In this document: piece by piece, positions 1-7,346 of the stretch
Layout: each line of letters starts with the position of its first letter
Position numbering within the stretch: the stretch's first letter is position 1
NCBI GenBank assembly: GCA_946411505.1
Contig: CAMKEG010000008.1
Span: forward strand, 56,612-120,611
Length of the DNA stretch: 64,000 nt
Direction: 5' to 3'
From: an uncultured Treponema sp.
Lineage (GTDB): Bacteria; Spirochaetota; Spirochaetia; Treponematales; Treponemataceae
Translations under genes and position numbers: made by a program
The notes under the pieces: model-generated
What the model saw: the letters and a program-made list of their open reading frames with translations, nothing else
What the model was told of the DNA's origin: nothing
Database searches by the model: none

Positions 1-1
1 C

Positions 2-136
2 GCCTGCAAATACGTTCACGAAATCGCGCAAAGCAAAAACATAAAGCTTTTGATTTGCGACGGCCTCTACCGCATCCTTAACCGCGAGATTGAGCCGGAA
101 GATTTCATGCTTGAGCTTTTGATGGGAAATAAATAA
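2..136 (+). CDS. C-terminal fragment, probably NAD(P)-dependent glycerol-3-phosphate dehydrogenase
   Basis: The reading frame is open from the left edge to a TAA at 134-136 and encodes the last 44 residues of a protein. The fragment (a YVHEIAQ stretch, then LLICDGLYRILN, ending LELLMGNK) resembles the C-terminal helical part of GpsA, where a run of the form 'lPI...vy.il' is followed by a short helix ending in 'LM'. GpsA makes sn-glycerol-3-phosphate for phospholipid synthesis in the cytoplasm. The start lies outside the window. It ends 13 nt before ffh and may be co-transcribed with it. The family call rests on a short stretch and is tentative. Confidence 0.5.
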   Translation, partial: ACKYVHEIAQSKNIKLLICDGLYRILNREIEPEDFMLELLMGNK

Positions 137-149
137 TTAGGGGAGCCCC

Positions 150-1580
150 ATGCTGGAAAAAATCACCAACGCCTTTACCGACGTTTTTAGAACGATAAGC
201 GGAAAGTCTTCAATTTCTGAAAAAAACATCGAGGACGCGGTAGAAAAAATAAAGATGGCCTTGCTTGAGGCCGACGTGAACCTTCGCGTCGTCCGCCGTT
301 TTGTAAACGGCGCCATTGAAGAAGCCAAGGGCGAAAAAGTCCTTCGCGCGGTTGACCCTGGCCAGCAGTTTGTAAAAATAATCTACGACAGAATCGTGGC
401 CATGCTTGGCGACACCAAGCAAGACCTTAAGCTAAAGGGCCCCGACACGCAGAGCGTAATCCTTATGCTGGGCTTGCAGGGCGCGGGAAAGACAACCGCC
501 AGCCACAAGCTTGCCGCCCGCCTGAAAAAGGACGGCCGCCGCCCGCTTTTGGCAGCCTGCGACTTGGTTCGTCCGGCCGCCGTCGAGCAGCTTTGCGTGC
601 TTGGCCAAAAAATCGACGTTCCGGTTTACAAAGAGGACGGCGCCAAGGACGCTGTCCGGGTTGCCCAAAACGCGATTGACTACGCCAAAAAGAACGGACT
701 TGACACAATCATTTTGGACACCGCCGGCCGCCTTCAAATCGACCAGTCCATGATGGCGGAATTGGTTCAAATTAAAAAGGCGGCGGATCCCGTTGAAACG
801 ATTTTGGTCGCCGACGCTATGACCGGCCAAAACGCCGTTGACATCGCAAAGTCCTTTGACGAGCAGCTTGGCCTTAGCGGAGTCATTCTAACCAAGTTTG
901 ATTCCGACGCGCGAGGCGGCGCCGCCCTTTCGTTAAAGTCAATTACAGGAAAGCCCATTCTCTTTATTGGAACTGGCGAAAAGACCGAAGACTTTGAAGT
1001 CTTCCACCCTGAACGCATAGCAAGCCGCATACTTGGCATGGGCGACGTCGTGAGCCTTGTAGAAAAGGCGCAAGAAAAAGTCGACATGGAAGCGGCCGCC
1101 GCCATGCAAAAAAAGATGGCCAAAAACGAGTTCACGCTTGACGACATGCTTGCCCAGTTCCAGCAAGTAAAAAAGATGGGCAACATGCAGTCGCTTTTGG
1201 AAATGATTCCGGGAGCGGCGGCGGCAATGCAAGGGCGCGACCTTGACACCAGCGGCATGAAGCGCCAAGAGGCCATCATCCAGTCGATGACAAAAAAAGA
1301 GCGCGCCAACCATTTGATAATCGGCCCCAGCCGCCGCAAGCGCATAGCCAAAGGTTCCGGCACAAGCGTGGCCGAAGTCAACAAGCTTATAAAGCAGTTT
1401 GAAAAGACAAAGCTTACGATGAAAAAAGTCAGCCGCAACAAGGGCTTGCAGGCGCAGCTCATGGGCCAAATGATGGGCGGCGCCGGAATGGGAGGCGGAA
1501 TGCCGGGCATGGGCGGCATGGACCTAAACGCGCTGGCTAAAAAGTTCGGCGGCAGTCTCCCCGGCGGATTCAAGTTCTGA
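150..1580 (+). CDS. ffh: Signal recognition particle GTPase Ffh (SRP54)
   Basis: The 476-residue protein has the full Ffh layout. An N-terminal helical bundle is followed by the NG GTPase domain, with the P-loop GLQGAGKTT near residue 110, DTAGRL near 190 and TKFDSDARGG near 250. A methionine-rich M domain (QFQQVKKMG, then GSGTSV) binds 4.5S RNA and signal peptides. The tail is a glycine/methionine-rich GMGGGMPGMGG segment, as in other SRP54 proteins. It targets nascent inner-membrane and exported proteins to FtsY and SecYEG. The start is supported by an AGGGGAG ribosome-binding site ending about 4 nt upstream. Length matches the family. Confidence 0.97.
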   Translation: MLEKITNAFTDVFRTISGKSSISEKNIEDAVEKIKMALLEADVNLRVVRRFVNGAIEEAKGEKVLRAVDPGQQFVKIIYDRIVAMLGDTKQDLKLKGPDTQSVILMLGLQGAGKTTASHKLAARLKKDGRRPLLAACDLVRPAAVEQLCVLGQKIDVPVYKEDGAKDAVRVAQNAIDYAKKNGLDTIILDTAGRLQIDQSMMAELVQIKKAADPVETILVADAMTGQNAVDIAKSFDEQLGLSGVILTKFDSDARGGAALSLKSITGKPILFIGTGEKTEDFEVFHPERIASRILGMGDVVSLVEKAQEKVDMEAAAAMQKKMAKNEFTLDDMLAQFQQVKKMGNMQSLLEMIPGAAAAMQGRDLDTSGMKRQEAIIQSMTKKERANHLIIGPSRRKRIAKGSGTSVAEVNKLIKQFEKTKLTMKKVSRNKGLQAQLMGQMMGGAGMGGGMPGMGGMDLNALAKKFGGSLPGGFKF

Positions 1581-1585
1581 AACGC

Positions 1586-1613
1586 TTGACAACTATACAG
1601 AGTTTTGTATAAT
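1586..1613 (+). promoter_or_regulatory. Strong sigma70-type promoter for the small hydrophobic peptide gene
   Basis: TTGACA at 1586-1591 and TATAAT at 1608-1613 are separated by 16 bp, with a TG just before the -10 box (extended -10). Both hexamers match the consensus perfectly. The expected start at about 1620 puts GGAACGCCACG at the very 5' end of the transcript. Confidence 0.85.
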
Positions 1614-1680
1614 AAATGCGGAACGCCACGGCAAATGGGTTGGCTGCCTCTTAAGATTTGATTTAGGAGGCCCGCGGAAC

Positions 1681-1770
1681 ATGACAAGTTACGATGTCGC
1701 GATGCTTGTAATCGCAATTCTTTCTTTGATTGTAAATGCGGTCGCTCTCTTCAAAAACATGAAGAAATAG
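1681..1770 (+). CDS. 29-residue hydrophobic peptide, type I toxin-like
   Basis: The ORF encodes MTSYDVAMLVIAILSLIVNA plus VALFKNMKK: a short polar start, one transmembrane helix and a basic tail. An AGGAGG at 1665-1670 precedes the ATG by 10 nt. In the mRNA this site can pair with GCCTC at 1646-1650, which would hide it. Size, charge pattern and the 'Y-[DE]-x-[AM]-x-L-x-I' start resemble the short holin-like/TxpA-BsrG class of type I toxins known mostly in Firmicutes. The paralogue at 12616 shares an identical 27-nt core encoding LIVNAVALF. An opposing promoter lies about 100 bp downstream. The toxin role is inferred. Confidence 0.7.
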   Translation: MTSYDVAMLVIAILSLIVNAVALFKNMKK

Positions 1771-1772
1771 CG

Positions 1773-1815
1773 AAAAAAAAATGCCCGCCCCAGTGACCAA
1801 CTCCGGCAGGCATTT
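1773..1815 (-). terminator. Intrinsic terminator, minus strand
   Basis: AAATGCCCGCC (1779-1789) pairs with GGCAGGCATTT (1805-1815), with one mismatch. Read on the minus strand the stem is followed by nine T. The plus-strand side has only a weak T-run, so this mainly ends the antisense RNA. Confidence 0.75.
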
Positions 1816-1863
1816 CATAAATGCTAAAAGGGGTATGCCACATTGTCGTGGCGTTCCTCATTC
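1773..1863 (-). ncRNA. Predicted antisense RNA of toxin-like module 1
   Basis: A consensus minus-strand promoter (1870-1898) faces a minus-strand terminator whose U-tract falls at 1773-1781. Together they define an RNA of about 90 nt running into the 3' end of the peptide transcript. Its 5' end can fold as GCCAC-loop-GTGGC (1836-1853). The ends are inferred from the promoter and terminator only. Confidence 0.6.
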
Positions 1864-1869
1864 ATCTTT

Positions 1870-1898
1870 ATGATACATCATCTTTCCCTTATTGTCAA
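1870..1898 (-). promoter_or_regulatory. Antisense promoter of module 1
   Basis: On the minus strand TTGACA (1898-1893) and TATCAT (1875-1870) are exactly 17 bp apart. It points toward the peptide gene at 1681, opposite to the sense promoter at 1586. Confidence 0.8.
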
Positions 1899-1913
1899 CA
1901 AAAAAATCTTCTT

Positions 1914-2642
1914 CTACTTCACAACAATCTTTGAAATCGGGCGGCCGTCTTCTGTCCAGGCGCGGTCGTGGTTTGTCGCGTCGGGAAACCTGTCGACTCC
2001 GATGTAATAGACATAGTAGTAAGTTCCGCTTGGAAGGGGCAAGTCCAGCTCGTAAAAGCCGGCCGCGGTTTCCTTAAGCTCGTAAATCCAGCTGTCCCAT
2101 TTTGTGAAAGTTCCCGCAAGGCGCACTTTTTGTCCGCTCTTTCCCCGGTAAACAAAATGGGTGGCCGAGCCTTCCCGGACGGCGCCGGTTCTTAGAGCGG
2201 CGTTTCCTTTTCTTTGAATCGTCAGTTCCGAAAGGTGGATTCCGGTTTTTGTGTCGTAGTATTGCTGGGGGTTAAGGCTGTCGGTTGTCCAAAGGCCGTC
2301 GATTATCATGCGGTAGTAAATTTTGTCCGCCTGCGGAAGGTCCTCCAAAATGTAAAAGTACCAAGTCTTCATGTGGTCGCCGTTTTGGTCGTATGTTGAC
2401 TTTCTCATGAAAGGATGAATTATTTGGTAGTTCTCAAAGTCAAAGGCTATGCCCACGTACCTGGGCCCCAGTTCGGCGCTAAAGACTATGCAGCCGTCCT
2501 TTTCAAAAGGCGCGGACGGCCCTTGCAATTTTTGCGCGATTTCGCGGTATTCAAAAGAGTAGGGCGATTCAATTGTCTTTTCGGCGGCCGCCGCTCCGAC
2601 AAAAAAGATTGCCGCGGCCAAAATCAAAAGCGACTTTTTCAT
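1914..2642 (-). CDS. Exported protein with glycogen-binding-type (CBM48/AMPK-like) domain
   Basis: The 242-residue product starts with a Sec signal peptide (MKKSLLILAAAIFFVGAAAA). The C-terminal 90 residues (VRLAGTFTKWDSWIYELK, then GFYELDLPLPSGTYYYVYYIG, ending in a DATNHDRAW-type segment) have the E-set carbohydrate-binding pattern of CBM48/AMPK-beta: 'aGsFn.W....l......G.fe..l.lp.G.y.Yky.vdG....D..N'. The N-terminal half has a second similar unit (FYILEDLPQADKIYYRMIIDGLWTTDSLNP). It is likely periplasmic or surface-associated and may recognise alpha-glucans. No catalytic domain is present. It is the last gene of a minus-strand run 4157-1914. Confidence 0.7.
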   Translation of the reverse strand: MKKSLLILAAAIFFVGAAAAEKTIESPYSFEYREIAQKLQGPSAPFEKDGCIVFSAELGPRYVGIAFDFENYQIIHPFMRKSTYDQNGDHMKTWYFYILEDLPQADKIYYRMIIDGLWTTDSLNPQQYYDTKTGIHLSELTIQRKGNAALRTGAVREGSATHFVYRGKSGQKVRLAGTFTKWDSWIYELKETAAGFYELDLPLPSGTYYYVYYIGVDRFPDATNHDRAWTEDGRPISKIVVK

Positions 2643-2735
2643 GCCCTTATTATCGGAAAAATCGCCGCCGCGCTTTATGGTAAAGAAAGAATTTAGCGCT
2701 TTGGCTTTCGTTCGTAAAATTCCGCCGCAATTTGC

Positions 2736-3722
2736 CTACAGGACCCGCGAAAACTCTTTTACGATTTGCGGAATAAGCGTGGCGATTTTTCCGTCTACGC
2801 TCATGCCGCTGGCGTTTTTGTGGCCGCCGCCGCCAAATTTGGCCGCCACCGCGCTTACGTCGATGTCGTCAAGGCTGCGCAGTCCGCCGGTGCAAGAGGA
2901 CTCTGTTTCCTGGCGCAAGAAGACCGCGGCCTCGACGCCTTCCACGCTCAAAAGGGCGGTGTAAAGAAGGTCGCTGTCCCGCCCCTCCTGGCCGTAATTT
3001 TTGGTGTCTTCCATCGTCTCGTAGGTGATTGCAAGCTTTCCGTTGCAGTAAAGCTCCGTCTTTGTAAGGAGCAGGCCCAGCAGCTTGCGGGTGGAATAAG
3101 GCTTTCCGCCCGTTATCTTGTTGTACATTTTGTTGGGGTTGGCCCCGTAGCGCACAAGCCGCGCGGCCAGCTCAAAAACCGGCGCGCTGTCTTCCCGCAA
3201 AAACCTAAAAAAGCCGGTGTCCGTGCTAAGGCCCAAAAACATAATCTTGGCCGTTTCCGGGTCGGGCTGGCCCACCAAGGCCTCGTAAAGCATCGTAAAA
3301 AGGCAGACCGCGGCGGGGCTTGTTGGGTCTATGATTGCCTTTGCGCCGTCGGGCGTTTCTGCCGTCTTGTGGTGGTCCACGATAAAGGTGTCAAAGCCCT
3401 TCAAGGCCTGCCCAAAGTCGCCCAGGCGGGAAAACTCCGAGCAGTCAACCATAATCAAGCCGCATGACTTTCTGTCGGCCTGGCTAAGGAAGGGAACTTG
3501 GTCTGTAAATTGGCTTTCAAACTGGCGAATCTCCGGCCGCTTGAATGGGCCGGCGTTAATCAAAACGCATTCTTTTGCGAACGCCTTTAGAATGGCCGCC
3601 GCGGACAAGGAACTTGCCACGCAGTCTCCGTCTGGGTCCTTGTGGCCCACGATTAAAAAAGCCTCGTGGGCGTCCACAAATTCTTTGAAGGCGGCCGCCT
3701 GCGCGGAGTCAAGGATTTTCAT
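2736..3722 (-). CDS. DHH-family phosphoesterase, NrnA-like oligoribonuclease/pAp phosphatase
   Basis: The 328-residue protein carries the DHH motifs: GHKDPDGDC near residue 27, VDCSE, then VDHHKTAE with the diagnostic DHH, and STDTGFFRF. The C-terminal DHHA1 domain ends with GGGGHKNASG, the substrate-binding glycine-rich loop. NrnA proteins degrade 2-5-nt RNAs and dephosphorylate pAp in the cytoplasm using Mn2+. Length is typical. It starts 9 nt after the stop of the small exported-protein gene at 3732-4157, so the two are probably co-transcribed. Confidence 0.88.
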   Translation of the reverse strand: MKILDSAQAAAFKEFVDAHEAFLIVGHKDPDGDCVASSLSAAAILKAFAKECVLINAGPFKRPEIRQFESQFTDQVPFLSQADRKSCGLIMVDCSEFSRLGDFGQALKGFDTFIVDHHKTAETPDGAKAIIDPTSPAAVCLFTMLYEALVGQPDPETAKIMFLGLSTDTGFFRFLREDSAPVFELAARLVRYGANPNKMYNKITGGKPYSTRKLLGLLLTKTELYCNGKLAITYETMEDTKNYGQEGRDSDLLYTALLSVEGVEAAVFLRQETESSCTGGLRSLDDIDVSAVAAKFGGGGHKNASGMSVDGKIATLIPQIVKEFSRVL

Positions 3723-3731
3723 CTTAAAGAA

Positions 3732-4157
3732 CTAAAGTTCCAAGTCGACCGACTCGACGCCGTCCGTGGACTCGACCTTGTTTTCGTTGGCGATTCCCCA
3801 AATTTTGTCGTTGTGGTTTGTCGGAACGGTGAGCATGACTTTAAGGAAGTCGCCGCTCTTCTTTACGATTGTGACGTAAGGCGTGATTTTGGGCGGACAG
3901 TTCCTGACCAAAAGCCTCTTGACTGTGTCCGGCTTGTTCTTGGCCCAATCCTTGGGGATTGTCACCGTGCCCATCTTGTGTCCGGCCTTTCCGTAAATGA
4001 CGGTGTAAGCCTTGTTTGAGTCCATCACTTTATAAACAGGCGCGCTGTAATATGAAATCTCGGACTGTCTGTGTCCGCCGGCGTTCTCCTCGGAAGATGC
4101 GCCCGCCAAAACAAGCGCGGCCAAGCCCATCGCGGCTAAAAATTTCTTTACGCTCAT
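3732..4157 (-). CDS. Small exported protein of unknown function
   Basis: The 141-residue protein has a signal peptide (MSVKKFLAAMGLAALVLAGAS) and no cysteine at a lipobox position. The mature part is beta-rich and mostly polar (APVYKVMDSNKAYTVIYGK, then VTIPKDWAKN and LRVRNCPPKITPYVTIVKK-like segments). I do not recognise a family. An AGGAGG-like site (antisense of cctcc at 4165) precedes the ATG. It is upstream of and close to the NrnA-like gene. Nothing in the context assigns a role. Confidence 0.7.
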   Translation of the reverse strand: MSVKKFLAAMGLAALVLAGASSEENAGGHRQSEISYYSAPVYKVMDSNKAYTVIYGKAGHKMGTVTIPKDWAKNKPDTVKRLLVRNCPPKITPYVTIVKKSGDFLKVMLTVPTNHNDKIWGIANENKVESTDGVESVDLEL

Positions 4158-4257
4158 AAAAAAACCTCCGTGTCGGTTCCACCCATTCTAGCGCGCAAAG
4201 CCTTTTTTGTAAAGCGGAATTTTTAGCTTCCTACGCCCGCCCCGCGGCATTGGCAAT

Positions 4258-4303
4258 AAAAAAAACGCGGCTCACAGTCGCGGCCGCGACTGGAAGCGTT
4301 TTT
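4258..4303. terminator. Bidirectional intrinsic terminator
   Basis: An A-run leading into AAAAACGC (4261-4268) pairs with GCGTTTTT (4296-4303). The inner 18-bp segment 4275-4292 is a perfect palindrome centred on CGGCCG. It lies between two divergent genes, just upstream of the 4327 promoter. Confidence 0.7.
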
Positions 4304-4326
4304 GCCCGCCGCGATTTTTGTATCCT

Positions 4327-4355
4327 TTGACATTCAGCATTGTTTATGGTATAAA
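4327..4355 (+). promoter_or_regulatory. Sigma70-type promoter for the 4385-5868 gene pair
   Basis: TTGACA at 4327-4332 and TATAAA at 4350-4355 are 17 bp apart, with TGG before the -10 box. A GGAG ribosome-binding site follows at 4374. Confidence 0.8.
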
Positions 4356-4384
4356 AGCCTAAACAAAAAACATTGGAGTTTGAC

Positions 4385-5323
4385 ATGAAAAAATCATTCG
4401 CGGCCGCCGCCGCCATAACGATGCTTTGCGCCGCCGCCTTTTGCGCCGACGTTCCGCAAGAGCCTGTAGACGTGTACGACGACGGAAGCCAGGCCGAGCT
4501 TTCCGAAAGCGAAAGCGATTCCGCAAAAAAATCCTCCGACAAAAAAGAGACCAAAATAAAGTGGAACACAAAGGCCAACAAGGAAGCCGCCATGTCCGGC
4601 GACCCCTACAACCAAAAGAAAATGCGCGGAAACCGCAACTTTGGCGAGCGCCTTCTTAACACCAACAAATTCACAAAGATGGACCCCTTTTCCGCCTACC
4701 TAAAGCCCACTCTCGGAAAGCTTTTCCTAAGGAAGGGAAGCCTTATTTACCGCGAGGGAACCGACATCGGCGGCTTTGTTATGTACTACGACTCGTCCGC
4801 CTACGCGCTGCAGTTTGCCCAGTCCGCCCGCCGCGTCCTTTGTTCCGCGGTGGAAAGCTACTACAAGGACTTTGACGAAAAGCGCCTTGACCGCAACGGA
4901 AAGGCCAGCAAAACCCGCGGCGTTTACGGATTTTGCGAGGGCTACGAGGACTTTGGCGTGGTTTCCGGAATGATGACCAACTACTCAAGGCCAATCGTCC
5001 ACTTTGGCTACATTTTTGACAAGAACACGCCGTATTTTACCATCAACGTCCGCCGCGCCAAGAACCTGGCCGTCAACGAAAAGACGGAGGAAGGCTCCCT
5101 CAAGGCCAACACAATCGAGCAAACCTACTATTTGACAAAGGCCCAGGCAAAGAAGCTTTCCGTCTTCCTTAGCGACGAAAACATCGGCGCCCTGCAAATG
5201 GCCACCACAGTGGAGGCGTCCGTGGAGGACCCCGACGCCTACCAGGAAGCCTACGAAAGCCCCGCCGAGCCCCAGCCGGAGCCGCAACCCCAGCCCCAGC
5301 CCGAAGAAAAGCGGGAAGAATAA
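4385..5323 (+). CDS. Exported protein with acidic/PQ-rich ends, paralogue of the next gene
   Basis: I place the start at the ATG at 4385, after a GGAG site; this gives 312 residues. The product begins with a signal peptide (MKKSFAAAAAITMLCAAAFCA), then an acidic serine/glutamate linker, a folded core of about 200 residues, and a tail of Pro-Gln/Pro-Glu repeats. The core contains VESYYKDFDEKRL, YGFCEGYEDFG and IVHFGYIFDKNTPYFTINV, which align with QKYLEQFEKKRL, EALLEWG and IRFGYAIYGKNAFFLIKV in the next gene, so the two are tandem paralogues. It is probably periplasmic. I do not recognise the family. Confidence 0.72.
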   Translation: MKKSFAAAAAITMLCAAAFCADVPQEPVDVYDDGSQAELSESESDSAKKSSDKKETKIKWNTKANKEAAMSGDPYNQKKMRGNRNFGERLLNTNKFTKMDPFSAYLKPTLGKLFLRKGSLIYREGTDIGGFVMYYDSSAYALQFAQSARRVLCSAVESYYKDFDEKRLDRNGKASKTRGVYGFCEGYEDFGVVSGMMTNYSRPIVHFGYIFDKNTPYFTINVRRAKNLAVNEKTEEGSLKANTIEQTYYLTKAQAKKLSVFLSDENIGALQMATTVEASVEDPDAYQEAYESPAEPQPEPQPQPQPEEKREE

Positions 5324-5868
5324 TGGCCAAGGCCTTCTTCCGCGCCGCGCTGAAGGCCCTGGCGCCGGCCCTTTTGGCGCTTTTTGCTTGCGGGGCCGCG
5401 CGGAGCCAGGAAAGCCTTAAGGCGGCCGTCGGGCAAAAGCTGAGGGACTTGTCCGTCCTTGAGCGCCCGGGCCAAAAATCCGTCACATTTTACGGCCAAA
5501 ACTGCTACCAAAGCGTTTGGCTTGGCGAGAAGGCCCGCGGGCTTTTGTCCGAGGCGGCCCAAAAATACCTTGAGCAGTTTGAAAAAAAGCGCCTTCAAAA
5601 ACCCAAAAACGGGGCGGGGGAGCGCTTTTACTCCGGCGCCGAGGCCCTTTTGGAGTGGGGGCCAAGGAAGGATTCGATGGAACGCTCCGCCACGGCAAAA
5701 ATCCGCTTCGGCTACGCGATTTACGGAAAAAACGCCTTTTTCCTTATAAAAGTTCCCTCCCAAAAAAGCCAGGCCCCGGCCCAAAGCCCCGCCTTTGAAA
5801 GCTCCGAGCCCGCCAGCCTGCTCTTTACCCGCGCCCAGCTGAAAAGCCTGCTTGCCGCCCTTCGATAA
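5323..5868 (+). CDS. Exported protein, shorter paralogue of the preceding gene
   Basis: The 181-residue product has a signal peptide ending near ALFACGAARSQ, then only the conserved core of the upstream paralogue and no PQ-rich tail. Its ATG overlaps the upstream stop by one base (TAATG), so translation is probably coupled. The end (LLFTRAQLKSLLAALR) matches YYLTKAQAKKLSVFLS of the neighbour. Function is unknown; the pair may form a heteromer in the periplasm. Confidence 0.68.
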   Translation: MAKAFFRAALKALAPALLALFACGAARSQESLKAAVGQKLRDLSVLERPGQKSVTFYGQNCYQSVWLGEKARGLLSEAAQKYLEQFEKKRLQKPKNGAGERFYSGAEALLEWGPRKDSMERSATAKIRFGYAIYGKNAFFLIKVPSQKSQAPAQSPAFESSEPASLLFTRAQLKSLLAALR

Positions 5869-5886
5869 AAAATTTAATTTTTTTTC

Positions 5887-5915
5887 TTGACAGGTGGAAT
5901 AACTTGTGGTAAACT
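5887..5915 (+). promoter_or_regulatory. Strong promoter of the outer-membrane protein gene
   Basis: TTGACA at 5887-5892 and TAAACT at 5910-5915 are 17 bp apart, with TGG before the -10 box. A long T/A-rich leader follows, with a full AAGGAGG at 5955-5961. Confidence 0.85.
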
Positions 5916-5971
5916 TTTTTTAAAAGGCAGATGTTGTGTCTGTTTTTAAAAAATAAGGAGGTTTTTTCATT

Positions 5972-7210
5972 ATGAAAAAATTGATTGGAACAGTTGCTGT
6001 CGCGGCTTTGCTCGCTACGGCTGCTTTCGCCGAAGGACTTTCTTTCGGTTCTTGGGGACGAGCCTTGTGGATCGTTGAATCCGTCAAGAATGACGCGGGT
6101 GACAACGCTGTAACTTCAAAGCTCGGACAGTCTTGGGGTGGAGCGAGCCCTCGTACAGCCTTGGCTGTAAGCGGCTCATCTGACAACATGGGATTCAAGC
6201 TTGACTTGCACGGAAACGGCAAGGATCTTGGCATTGGCGACAACGCCTTGATTTGGACAAAGCCGATTGAAATGCTCAAAGTTCAGTTTGCCGCAAAAGA
6301 CGACACAAACTTGTTGCGCGGCGACGCCTGCTTCGGACTTTGGAACTTCGACCGAATTGGTTCAGTTTCAGTTGACGGATCAGAAGGATTCATCTTCCCC
6401 GCCATGCTCAACAAGAACGTAAGCGTTGTTGTCACTCCTATCGAAGGCTTGACAGTAGGCTACGGCTTCAACGTCGCCCTCGGAGACATCACTCCCAAGG
6501 CTGACTCAGACCGCTTCGTTGACCAGATTGGACGCACAAGCGCTTTCGCCGCCGCGTACACAATCGCCAACATCGGTACAGTTAAAGTTGGTTTCCAGGC
6601 TCAGGGCAAGGGATACGACAAAGAAGGTGGATTCAAGGCTGACCGCAAGGACAAGTTCGAGATTGACGCCGCTTTCGAGTTGACAATGCTTGAGAAGGTT
6701 TACCTCGCTGTTGGTACAAAGATTCCGTTGGGAGGAACTTTCGGAAAGTATGACGAAAAGACATACCTCGTCGCCAACGAGTCACCCATTTTCGTTAATC
6801 TTTACGCTAAGTTGAGCCTTGTTGAGAACTTGGCCATCAACATCATCGGCGGCGTCAAGTTGAACAACAAGGACGTCAAGGGTGTAAGCGACAACAATTT
6901 CTCTGACTTCAAGGCTGCCGGACAGCTTGGCTTCCGCGTCGGTGTTGAAGGCGAGTACAGCTTGTCTAACGGAATCGGAGTTTTCGCTCAGGTTGAATAT
7001 GCCAACGGCATCTACATGAGCTCAAATTCTGGCGACAACAACGATTGTCTCACATTCGGTTTGGGAGCTACAAAAGGCTTCTCTAACGGTGTAATCGGCG
7101 TTGCTTTCGAAGGCACAACAAACGGCTATGGCCGCTATGGCAGCAAAGTTATGGCTGCTAAAGATGACTTCCACTGGGAAGTTCCTGTTAAATTGGAATA
7201 CTGGTTCTAG
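5972..7210 (+). CDS. Major outer-membrane beta-barrel protein
   Basis: The 412-residue protein has a clear signal peptide (MKKLIGTVAVAALLATAAFA), then alternating amphipathic beta-strands with glycine/asparagine turns, and ends in VPVKLEYWF. The terminal aromatic Phe is the BAM recognition signal of outer-membrane barrels. Codon use differs from its neighbours, as in very highly expressed genes: Thr is often ACA, Ala and Val often GCT and GTT. The promoter is near consensus and the ribosome-binding site is full length. The lipoprotein gene at 7259 follows after 48 nt with no terminator visible, so the two are probably co-transcribed. The general call is firm; porin activity is inferred. Confidence 0.8.
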   Translation: MKKLIGTVAVAALLATAAFAEGLSFGSWGRALWIVESVKNDAGDNAVTSKLGQSWGGASPRTALAVSGSSDNMGFKLDLHGNGKDLGIGDNALIWTKPIEMLKVQFAAKDDTNLLRGDACFGLWNFDRIGSVSVDGSEGFIFPAMLNKNVSVVVTPIEGLTVGYGFNVALGDITPKADSDRFVDQIGRTSAFAAAYTIANIGTVKVGFQAQGKGYDKEGGFKADRKDKFEIDAAFELTMLEKVYLAVGTKIPLGGTFGKYDEKTYLVANESPIFVNLYAKLSLVENLAINIIGGVKLNNKDVKGVSDNNFSDFKAAGQLGFRVGVEGEYSLSNGIGVFAQVEYANGIYMSSNSGDNNDCLTFGLGATKGFSNGVIGVAFEGTTNGYGRYGSKVMAAKDDFHWEVPVKLEYWF

Positions 7211-7346
7211 GCCAGATTTCCTAAAAGAAAAAAAAATTAAACGAATTGGAGGATTCGCATGAAAAAGAATCTTTTTGGCGCAGTATCAGCCGCTTTGGCT
7301 TTGGCGCTTGCAATTACGTCGTTCGGCTGCGAAAGCGGAAACGACA
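7195..7346 (+). repeat. Outer left arm of the 5.3-kb inverted repeat
   Basis: Positions 7201-7346 are identical to the complement of 12322-12467, and the match continues with two mismatches to 7195/12473. The arm spans the last codons of the outer-membrane protein gene, the intergenic gap, the ribosome-binding site and the first 29 codons of the lipoprotein gene. Identity stops abruptly inside codon 30. Confidence 0.93.

Larger units (their letters stand above)
1620..1857. repeat. 11-bp inverted repeat bracketing toxin-like module 1
   Basis: GGAACGCCACG at 1620-1630 is perfectly inverted at 1847-1857. Each copy lies at the predicted 5' end of one of two convergent transcripts, so the sense and antisense RNAs would begin with the same sequence. 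Module 2 (12.5-12.8 kb) has an equivalent pair with a different but still complementary sequence. Confidence 0.8.

Noticed and set aside
767..1717. Long antisense ORFs over ffh and similar ones over most large genes
   Set aside because: These are frame shadows caused by strong codon bias at the third position; no conserved motif, signal or start site supports them.
1620..1857. Interpretation of the toxin-like modules as miniature transposons because of their terminal inverted repeats
   Set aside because: The repeats differ between copies, coincide with predicted transcript starts, no target-site duplication is evident, and the peptide is conserved at protein level.
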